Origin: Flavobacteriales bacterium UBA3442
GTDB lineage: Bacteria; Bacteroidota; Bacteroidia; Flavobacteriales; Schleiferiaceae
Length of the DNA: 21,633 bases
Assembly: GCA_002378565.1 (NCBI GenBank)
Contig: DFSH01000044.1
Coordinates: 40,225 to 61,857 of the forward strand
Direction: 5' to 3'
Shown: piece after piece, positions 15,847 through 21,633 of the stretch
Position numbering within the stretch: the first letter of the stretch is position 1
Layout: each line of letters opens with the position of its first letter
Made by a program: the position numbers and the translations under genes
Notes under the pieces: model-generated
Seen by the model: the letters and a program-made list of their open reading frames with translations, nothing else
Database searches by the model: none
Told to the model about the DNA's origin: nothing

Positions 15847-16662
15847 TCAATCAATCAGCGGAATGCGCTGTACCCAGTCGCCTTCTCTGTCTTGAGCCAA
15901 CACAATCAACATACCCGAACCCAACAATTGTCGAGGGATTCTGATGCTCTCATGCTGCCAATCAGACTGCAAAAGCAAGTGGCCTTGAATGTCCATGATG
16001 GCTAAGGAAACCGCATTGGCATGCGGCTTTGTCAAGACCAAATCGGTCGCAGTCAGTGCCCACCCACCTTGCCATTGGCTCCTTTCAGGTACAGAAACCC
16101 ACAAGTGGCCAGCAGAAATGGATGAATCCAAGGTAGACTGATAACCACAGTCGTAAACGGTGAATGACTTGCCATCAGGTGCAATGGACAAGCGAATCCA
16201 TCCAAAAACCAAGCTGTCGCGCTTGATGGTTCGGGTGCCGATAAAGCCTTCATTGTAGGGCGCTTGCCACTGACTGTATGGGTCATGAATGGAGTCAAAG
16301 CGGTAATCGATGGTACCATAATGGCTGGCAGACATGCCACTCCATGGTGCAACGAGACTAATCAAATGACCAATTTGCAGTTTATCTACATAGTTAAATT
16401 GCCCCCGCTGGGAGCCCATAACCTTGCCATTCAAGCTGTCAATGGGTGAAATGATAATGTGATCCAATTTGCCACTGACACCAGTGTCACGGTACAATGT
16501 GAGGCGGAAATCCATCGCTGAATCCTGATTGACATCGATGTCAATGAAGCTGTTATTGATCGTGATAGTGCTGTCATCCAAGTCAACATACACATGTTGT
16601 GCAAGGACGGAAATCGGGGAAAGGGCCAGTACAAAGACTGCGGCATGTAATTTGCGTAGCAT
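15847..16662 (-). CDS. Secreted protein with degenerate T9SS-type C-terminal domain
   Basis: A 271-residue exported protein of unknown function: signal peptide MLRKLHAAVFVLALSPIS ending VLAQ, then a strand-rich body starting HVYVDLDDSTITINNSF with DIDVNQDSAMDFRLTLYRD, a calcium-site-like DxDxNxD pattern. The last 70 or so residues (VSLAIMDIQGHLLLQSDW, IRIPRQLLGSGMLIVLAQ, VQRIPLI) follow the strand order of type IX secretion type A sorting domains, where I expect D..G then LPxGxY and a final hydrophobic strand, but the usual YPNPA opening is missing. ATG 16662 was chosen; the frame is open further to a TTG, but that would place the promoter-like box inside the gene and bury the signal peptide. 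It lies upstream of aconitase, 103 bases away. Confidence 0.72.
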   Translation of the reverse strand: MLRKLHAAVFVLALSPISVLAQHVYVDLDDSTITINNSFIDIDVNQDSAMDFRLTLYRDTGVSGKLDHIIISPIDSLNGKVMGSQRGQFNYVDKLQIGHLISLVAPWSGMSASHYGTIDYRFDSIHDPYSQWQAPYNEGFIGTRTIKRDSLVFGWIRLSIAPDGKSFTVYDCGYQSTLDSSISAGHLWVSVPERSQWQGGWALTATDLVLTKPHANAVSLAIMDIQGHLLLQSDWQHESIRIPRQLLGSGMLIVLAQDREGDWVQRIPLID

Positions 16663-16670
16663 AAGGGCTG

Positions 16671-16701
16671 CAAAGGTGCAAAAGTCACACCAATAGAACA
16701 A
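16671..16701 (-). promoter_or_regulatory. Possible promoter for the secreted-protein gene
   Basis: On the minus strand TTG (16701-16699) and CACCTTTG (16678-16671) are 20 bases apart, fitting TTG/N17-23/TAnnTTTG with one mismatch. The box is followed by eight bases and then the ATG at 16662. The decamer CACCTTTGCA is identical to the one in the 6606-6614 divergent gap. Confidence 0.45.
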
Positions 16702-16702
16702 T

Positions 16703-16710
16703 TACATTTG
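16703..16710 (+). promoter_or_regulatory. Possible -7 element for the FtsX-type permease operon
   Basis: TACATTTG matches TAnnTTTG exactly and ends five bases before the ATG at 16716, so the transcript would be leaderless or nearly so. No fitting TTG is found 17-23 bases upstream. It shares the 53-base divergent gap with the secreted-protein promoter. Confidence 0.4.
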
Positions 16711-16715
16711 TATAA

Positions 16716-17969
16716 ATGATCAAATTAAGCTTACCTATCGTATCCGACGCCTTCTCAATGGCTCGTGAATCCTTGAAGTCACAGCGTCTCCGGGCAATTT
16801 TAACAGCATTGATAATTGCCATTGGCATCACTGCATTGGTCGGTATGTTGACTGCCATTTCTGTAATGGAGAACAGTTTAACGGGTCAGTTCACGTCCAT
16901 GGGCGCCAATACTTTCACTGTACAGTCCGGGGGCATGCGAATCCAAATAGGCAGCAATGGCATCCAGCAGAAGCTCCAACAGGCTATTCCCTTGCGCACT
17001 GCAAAGCGATTGGCACAACGCGTGTCTGAGAAAGGCATGGTAGGCAGTGTGAGTGATGATGTGAGTGGCACATCCACCGTTCAATACCTGGACCGAAAGA
17101 CCAACCCCAATGTGCGAGTCATGGCATCTGATGGGAATTTCATGGTCTGCAATGGACTTGACTTGTCTGAAGGTCGGTATTTTTCTCAATTGGAGCAAGA
17201 TGAAGCCCGAGCCGTTTGCGTGCTTGGAGCTGATGTAGCCAGTAGCCTTTTCCCTCAGGGAGATGGCATTGGCAAAACCATTCGCATGGCGGCTAAGCCC
17301 TACCGGGTGGTTGGCATCACCCAAGCGAAAGGCAGCAGCGGCATGTTCTCCAGTGACCAAGTCATTTACTTGCCCTTGATGACTGGGCATTATGCCTACG
17401 GTCATAGCACATCCAGCTATGTCACCAGCATCATGGCAAAAGATGCTGCTTCATTGGATTTAAACATTGCAGAAGCAACGGTCATCATGCGAGGGCTTAG
17501 GAAGCTCCGACCCGGGGAAAGCGACAATTTCAACATACGACGATCAGACGCCATCGCGACCATGTTGGTTGACTCCTTAGGCTTTGTGAGCAGTGGTGCC
17601 CTGTTGATTGCCCTCATTACCCTGCTTGGCGCATCGGTCGCACTGATGAACATCATGCTTGTCAGCGTCACTGAACGCACCAAGGAAATAGGTATTCGGA
17701 AGGCACTAGGTGCAAGCAAAAACACCATTGTCCTTCAATTCCTGTCAGAAGCCATCACCGTCAGTGTGATCGGTGGATTAGCCGGCATCGTGATCGGTTT
17801 AGGTTTAGGCAACATGCTTGCCCTACAATGGGACAGCCCCTTCGCTTTGCCGACAACCTGGCTAACCATTGCCTTGTTGATCTCTGTGGCCGTTGGCATC
17901 CTCAGCGGCTGGTACCCTGCCAAGCAGGCGGCATCCATGGATCCCATCGAAGCACTCAGGCATGAATAA
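16716..17969 (+). CDS. ABC transporter permease, MacB/FtsX type
   Basis: Inner-membrane permease of 417 residues. It has one N-terminal membrane helix (about residues 27-49, ILTALIIAIGITALVGMLTA), a periplasmic MacB core (VQSGG...GRYFSQLEQ...VLGADVASSLFPQGD...PYRVVGI), then three C-terminal helices. LMNIMLVSVTERTKEIGIRKALGAS marks the FtsX-type cytoplasmic coupling loop. MacB/FtsX-type systems extrude or act on envelope substrates mechanically rather than by import. No LolD/MacB-type ATPase partner is adjacent; the ATPase gene two genes on is of the Wzt type. It overlaps the Wzm-type gene by eight bases (17962-17969), so they are co-translated. ATG 16716 fits family N-termini. Substrate unknown. 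Confidence 0.9.
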   Translation: MIKLSLPIVSDAFSMARESLKSQRLRAILTALIIAIGITALVGMLTAISVMENSLTGQFTSMGANTFTVQSGGMRIQIGSNGIQQKLQQAIPLRTAKRLAQRVSEKGMVGSVSDDVSGTSTVQYLDRKTNPNVRVMASDGNFMVCNGLDLSEGRYFSQLEQDEARAVCVLGADVASSLFPQGDGIGKTIRMAAKPYRVVGITQAKGSSGMFSSDQVIYLPLMTGHYAYGHSTSSYVTSIMAKDAASLDLNIAEATVIMRGLRKLRPGESDNFNIRRSDAIATMLVDSLGFVSSGALLIALITLLGASVALMNIMLVSVTERTKEIGIRKALGASKNTIVLQFLSEAITVSVIGGLAGIVIGLGLGNMLALQWDSPFALPTTWLTIALLISVAVGILSGWYPAKQAASMDPIEALRHE

Positions 17970-18807
17970 ACCCATCACAGAGGTCCAGGCAAAGGACCCC
18001 TTCTGGCAGGTTAACCAAGCCTCACGCAAGCGCTCATGGCAAGTTACCAAGGCCTTTGCTCGACGCGATCTTTCTTTGCGCTATGTTCAAACGCGCATGG
18101 GCTGGCTGTGGGTCATCGCTCAACCATTGCTAGCTGCAGCATTGGTGCTCTTGGTTTTCTCTGTCATCGTGAAGGTTGAGATTGCGTCAGATGTTCCTTA
18201 TGCGTTGTACGCTTTTGCTGCCTTGCCGGGCTGGCTGATGGCGCAAAGCATCCTGCTCCAAGGAGGGCCCAGCTTGGTGCACAACCAACACATACTTAGG
18301 AAAATTGCCTTCCCAAAAATGGCCCTGATACAAGCAAAAGGCCTTGTTTTCATGGTGGATTTCTTGGTGGCTTCAATCCTTTTTATTGCCTTTGCTTATG
18401 GCTTATACGGCAGCATTCCTCAGGCACCCATTCTTTGGGTTTTCATGATGGCCTACACCTGGCTCCTGGCAACAGGCATGGCTGCCTTGGTGGCTGCATG
18501 GAGTGTGAAGTATCGCGATTTGATTGCCATCCTACCCTTCCTTGCGCAAGGTTTATTCCTATTGACACCGGTAGCCTACCCCAGCACGCGCTACGCAGAT
18601 GCTTTGGGTACATGGGATTGGGTTTTGTACCTCAACCCTTTTGTCAGCATGGCAGAAGGATTTCGACTAGCCTTTTTTGGCATAGGTGACTTGGCAGAGC
18701 TTCATGTCCCCGGCATCACCCTGTCATTCGCCATGGGTTGCCTCTTGATTTTCTTTGGTCGCCTTGCCCTTCGGTGGGTCGATCGCAACCTTGTTGATCG
18801 CTTATGA
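17962..18807 (+). CDS. Polysaccharide ABC transporter permease, Wzm/ABC-2 type
   Basis: Inner-membrane permease of 281 residues, about six membrane helices, that with Wzt exports O-antigen, teichoic-acid-like or capsular glycans across the inner membrane. The start region WQVTKAFARRDLSLRYVQTRMGWLWVIAQPLLAA is the hallmark of the family (residues about 26-60), as is LTPVAYPSTRYA and YLNPFVSMAEGFRLAFFG towards the end. I start it at ATG 17962, eight bases inside the FtsX-type gene, because an earlier in-frame start at 17893 would add residues from that gene read in another frame. Its stop overlaps the ATPase start by ATGA (18804-18807). Firm assignment to the ABC-2 polysaccharide export family; the exact glycan is not known. 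Confidence 0.92.
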   Translation: MNKPITEVQAKDPFWQVNQASRKRSWQVTKAFARRDLSLRYVQTRMGWLWVIAQPLLAAALVLLVFSVIVKVEIASDVPYALYAFAALPGWLMAQSILLQGGPSLVHNQHILRKIAFPKMALIQAKGLVFMVDFLVASILFIAFAYGLYGSIPQAPILWVFMMAYTWLLATGMAALVAAWSVKYRDLIAILPFLAQGLFLLTPVAYPSTRYADALGTWDWVLYLNPFVSMAEGFRLAFFGIGDLAELHVPGITLSFAMGCLLIFFGRLALRWVDRNLVDRL

Positions 18808-19970
18808 AAACGACCATTCAAGCCAGAGCGTTGGGCAAGACTTACCCTGTCAATGGCAAACCTTATTGGGCCTTAAAGGACCTTGATCTGGACGTAAAGG
18901 AGGGGCAAGCGATGGGCATCATCGGGGGCAATGGGGCAGGGAAATCCACCTTACTGAAACTGTTCTCTGGCATCACACACCCTAGCGAAGGTGGTTATCG
19001 CCTTGAAGGCCAAATGACCAGCTTGCTAGAGATTGGCACAGGTTTTCACCCCGACCTCAGCGGACGGGAAAACATTTACCTGAGCGCTGCCTTGCATGGC
19101 ATGGACAGGCAAACCACAGCGCAACGTCTGGATGCCATCGTAGACTTTTCAGGTGTCGAGGCATTCTTGGACACAGCCATCAAGCATTACTCCAGCGGCA
19201 TGAAGGTCCGACTTGGCTTTGCCCTCGCCGCTCACATGGATGCTGACATCCTATTGGTTGATGAGGTTTTAGCTGTAGGTGATGCTGCTTTTCAGGCCAA
19301 ATGTCTCCGGCGCATGGAGAGTCAGATGCAAGACGCGGGTCGAACCGTCCTCTTTGTCTCCCATAACATGCTAGCCATGCAAAGCTTGTGTGATCAAGCC
19401 ATCTGGCTACAACAGGGAAAGGTTCATCAACAAGGAGAGAGCCATGCGGTGGCATCAGCCTACTTGCAACAACAGTTACCCCAGAGCCATGCCATTGACC
19501 TGACTGAACACCGCGACCGGTCAGGCCAGGGTGATGTTCGAATCACAGCCATGTCATGGGATCGCGCGCCATGCAGTGGCCAATCAGCTAGCCTACGGAT
19601 TCAGTACAATGGCAAGGCAGCCATGGAGCAGCCTAACCTTCGCTTGTCTCTTGAGGGGGCTGATGGTCGATTCCTAGCACCCATATCCATGCACACAAGC
19701 AACATCAGGCCTGACAGACTCAAGGCATCCGGCGAACTTGTCGTTCATTTTGACGCCTTGCCTTGCATGGCTGGAACCTACCAAATCAGGGCACGATTGC
19801 TTTGCAAAGGGTTGGTTCAAGACGACCTGCGTCCTGCCATGCGATTTGAGGTTCAAGAAGGGCTGATAACACCTGGTGGCGATAGTTTTTCCCTCACCAA
19901 AAACGGTGTTTTCCTTCCCTTGACTTGGGATTTAGAACAAGCGCTTGATTCGGGCAATGCTTTGAGATAG
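18804..19970 (+). CDS. Polysaccharide ABC transporter ATPase, Wzt type with C-terminal domain
   Basis: Cytoplasmic ATPase of 388 residues that drives the Wzm-type permease. Walker A is GGNGAGKST (41-49), the ABC signature YSSGMKVRLGFA (129-140), Walker B ILLVDEVLAVGD (149-160) and the switch His is in VSHN (about 185-188). The segment IGTGFHPDLSGRENIYL (77-93) is specific to the polysaccharide/teichoate export subgroup. From about residue 235 a strand-rich domain follows (GDVRITAMSWDR...LRIQYNGKA...GTYQIRARLL), the position where Wzt of E. coli O8/O9a has a carbohydrate-recognition domain that reads the glycan's non-reducing-end cap. Its last 39 bases overlap the convergent sulfotransferase gene. 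Confidence 0.93.
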   Translation: MKTTIQARALGKTYPVNGKPYWALKDLDLDVKEGQAMGIIGGNGAGKSTLLKLFSGITHPSEGGYRLEGQMTSLLEIGTGFHPDLSGRENIYLSAALHGMDRQTTAQRLDAIVDFSGVEAFLDTAIKHYSSGMKVRLGFALAAHMDADILLVDEVLAVGDAAFQAKCLRRMESQMQDAGRTVLFVSHNMLAMQSLCDQAIWLQQGKVHQQGESHAVASAYLQQQLPQSHAIDLTEHRDRSGQGDVRITAMSWDRAPCSGQSASLRIQYNGKAAMEQPNLRLSLEGADGRFLAPISMHTSNIRPDRLKASGELVVHFDALPCMAGTYQIRARLLCKGLVQDDLRPAMRFEVQEGLITPGGDSFSLTKNGVFLPLTWDLEQALDSGNALR

Positions 19971-20828
19971 CAAGTCCTTGTTTAGGGCCTGAGGTCCGTT
20001 GGCATGGTGGAATAACCGATGCATGTACGATGAACCCTCTGAAGGATTCAACTCAGGGGATGGGTCCAACTGCCAATCAGTTGCATCATAGCCCTGACTG
20101 GTCAAAAAATCATTGAAAATAGGTTGGTAGTAGGCCAAATCCTCTACGGTGAACCATCGACGCCAATTGCTGTGCGCATTGCTGCGTGACACATGCCTGA
20201 ATGCCGGTCTCACCCCGTGCCCTTTGCGCAACTCAAGGCCCATATACTTCGCTAGATCATCCCACTTCTCATCCACCAAATCTTCATAGGTCATCACATG
20301 CCAGCCATCAGCGCGCAGCTGATCCATGTAGATTGCCAATTCATCCAAGGCAGATTTGTGTTCCTTTGCCCATGCCGCTTGAGCTGTTGGATCCTGACTC
20401 AATAAACTGTGAAAGGGTATGTCTCTGGGGTGCTTTTCTTTGTGGAGCGTCAAGCGATGGGCCCGTTTGAAGTCAGCCAAAAGGGGTTGATGCAGATGAA
20501 ACCAACGGTAGAAAAAGCCAGAAATCCAACGATCCCTTGGGTCTCTTACAATGAAGATTTTCTTGTCAAAGTCATGAAAAACGGCTCGAGCTTCATCCCC
20601 TAGCCACCCTGAACGCAGGTTGGCATCAGCATAAAGCACTTTGACCAACATGTGATCACTCAAGGGCCATGTCATGCCATCGCGGCGTTTGAAAACCTTG
20701 CTTTGACGATCCATGGACCGTGGCTCAAAGACTTCCACCACATCTCCACCCTGACTCATCGCCTCAGCGAGCAAGGAAAATGCATAGGTTGTACCAGATT
20801 TTGGCTGGCCGTAAATGACTGTTCTCAT
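19932..20828 (-). CDS. PAPS-dependent sulfotransferase family protein
   Basis: A 298-residue protein of the P-loop sulfotransferase superfamily, which moves sulfate from PAPS onto a hydroxyl of a carbohydrate, lipid or protein. The 5'-phosphosulfate-binding motif GQPKSGTTYAFSLL is at residues 7-20, and the 3'-phosphate-binding motif IFIVRDPRDRWISGFF at 91-106. Later regions (HVMTYEDLVDEKWDDLAKYMGL) fit the family's usual strand-helix ending. No signal peptide or membrane segment, so it is cytoplasmic. The neighbours, a Wzm/Wzt exporter and a glycosyltransferase, suggest the acceptor is a glycan precursor; this is inference from position. Its stop lies inside the ATPase gene's 3' end (39 bases shared). 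Start ATG 20828 is 29 bases from the divergent glycosyltransferase start. Confidence 0.88.
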   Translation of the reverse strand: MRTVIYGQPKSGTTYAFSLLAEAMSQGGDVVEVFEPRSMDRQSKVFKRRDGMTWPLSDHMLVKVLYADANLRSGWLGDEARAVFHDFDKKIFIVRDPRDRWISGFFYRWFHLHQPLLADFKRAHRLTLHKEKHPRDIPFHSLLSQDPTAQAAWAKEHKSALDELAIYMDQLRADGWHVMTYEDLVDEKWDDLAKYMGLELRKGHGVRPAFRHVSRSNAHSNWRRWFTVEDLAYYQPIFNDFLTSQGYDATDWQLDPSPELNPSEGSSYMHRLFHHANGPQALNKDLLSQSIARIKRLF

Positions 20829-20845
20829 GGTGGCGGAAAGTACGC

Positions 20846-20853
20846 TAATTTCG
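20846..20853 (+). promoter_or_regulatory. Weak possible -7 element for the glycosyltransferase gene
   Basis: TAATTTCG has one mismatch to TAnnTTTG and ends four bases before the ATG at 20858, the same spacing as the element before 6615 and close to that before 16716. No fitting upstream TTG was identified. Low-confidence pattern match in the 29-base divergent gap. Confidence 0.25.
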
Positions 20854-20857
20854 GGGC

Positions 20858-21633
20858 ATGCAGGCTCTCCCTTCGGTTTCGGTCATCGTACCCAACTTCA
20901 TGCACGCCGCCTACCTTGAGGCGAGGCTTGCTAGTATTGCCTGTCAATCTTACCAAGACTTTGAGGTGATTATGCTGGACGATGCGTCAACCGATGGTTC
21001 ACTGGCCATTCTTGAATCATGGGCGACTAAAGATGAGCGGTTCCGGCTAGTTCGCAATGAAGTCAACAGCGGAAGCACCTTCAAGCAATGGAACAAAGGC
21101 GCTGAATTAGCCCGAGGGAAATTCTTGTGGATCGCTGAAAGTGATGACGTGGCAGAGCCCGACCTGCTCAAAGACTTGGTTGAGGTATTGCTTGATCAAC
21201 CAGAGGTTGTCATTGCCTATGCACAAAGTCTGTTGATTGACGACAAGGGCAAGGCCCTTCACAGTTTTGATGTGCATTACCAGTACCTGTTCAAGTCCAA
21301 CCGATGGCATCAGGCGCACAGCAACCGTGGATTGGATGAAATTGAACAGTATTTCATGCTGCACAATGTCGTCCCCAATGCATCAGGTGCCTTGCTTCGC
21401 GCTGCCACCTACCATTCCATTGGCGGGGCTGACCCCACATGGAAGCTCAATGGGGACTGGATGTTTTATGTGCGCATGCTTGAACGCGGCGACATTGCTT
21501 ATTTGCCACAGGTTTTGAATCGTTTCCGGCTCCATAACCAAACCCAACGCCAGAAGGCCAATGTGACAGGTCATGTCTACCAAGAATTGCTTGCCATTGC
21601 CGACTACATCGCTCAGACACATCAGCCGCCAGA
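20858..21633 (+). CDS. Family 2 glycosyltransferase, 3'-truncated
   Basis: GT-A fold glycosyltransferase that transfers a sugar from a nucleotide donor; 258 residues are visible before the window ends. The start MQALPSVSVIVPNFMHAAYL leads into the GT2 N-terminal strand, then ACQSYQDFEVIMLDDAS (about residues 33-49) with TDGS, and WIAESDDVAEPDLL (about 90-103), whose SDD corresponds to the metal-binding DxD region. WKLNGDWMFYVRML and RFRLHNQTQRQ fit the acceptor-side region common in capsule and LPS glycosyltransferases. The frame is open to the last base, so the gene continues beyond 21633. Divergent from the sulfotransferase gene. Donor and acceptor cannot be told. Confidence 0.9.
   Translation, partial: MQALPSVSVIVPNFMHAAYLEARLASIACQSYQDFEVIMLDDASTDGSLAILESWATKDERFRLVRNEVNSGSTFKQWNKGAELARGKFLWIAESDDVAEPDLLKDLVEVLLDQPEVVIAYAQSLLIDDKGKALHSFDVHYQYLFKSNRWHQAHSNRGLDEIEQYFMLHNVVPNASGALLRAATYHSIGGADPTWKLNGDWMFYVRMLERGDIAYLPQVLNRFRLHNQTQRQKANVTGHVYQELLAIADYIAQTHQPP

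Overview
The window is a gene-dense chromosomal segment of a Bacteroidota bacterium, most likely Flavobacteriales-like. The reasons are: a Rho factor with a charged, Asn/Arg-rich insertion before its RNA-binding domain; the order pyrR-pyrB-small STAS-like gene; a DUF5777 beta-barrel protein next to a YceI protein; lipobox proteins with very short N-regions; a secreted protein whose tail resembles a type IX secretion sorting domain; and TAnnTTTG-type promoter elements with no clear Shine-Dalgarno sites. The placement is inferred from protein character only.

Layout. 1-3659 (+): 3' part of rho, then pyrR, pyrB, a STAS-like protein and a small exported protein, tightly spaced or overlapping. 6605-3656 (-): a PlsC-type acyltransferase, an MbnP-like lipoprotein and the peptidoglycan-recycling ligase Mpl. 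6615-8392 (+): a stand-alone HsdR-N/PD-(D/E)XK-like protein and purB. 15743-8374 (-): aconitase, an Atg22/UMF1-type MFS transporter, then a compact envelope redox cluster (monoheme c-type lipoprotein, YceI, DUF5777 barrel, diheme c-type lipoprotein) ending in the FAD oxidase LhgO. 16662-15847 (-): a secreted protein. 16716-19970 (+): a MacB/FtsX-type permease overlapping a Wzm/Wzt polysaccharide exporter. 20828-19932 (-): a PAPS-dependent sulfotransferase. 20858 to the end (+): a family 2 glycosyltransferase cut by the window edge.

How it fits together. The left part is housekeeping: transcription termination, pyrimidine and purine synthesis, phospholipid and peptidoglycan metabolism. The middle couples two TCA-linked enzymes (aconitase, and LhgO, which yields 2-oxoglutarate) with a small set of exported heme proteins that I cannot assign to a described pathway. 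The right part looks like the edge of a surface-glycan locus (exporter, sulfotransferase, glycosyltransferase).

No tRNA, rRNA, CRISPR array, insertion sequence or prophage gene was seen. There is no gene-free stretch over 300 bases; the longest is about 103 bases (15744-15846). Three convergent gene pairs overlap at their 3' ends, and no strong hairpin-plus-U-tract terminator was seen. The most distinctive single observation is the Rho octapeptide repeat at the left edge, where two identical peptide units differ at the third base of every codon.
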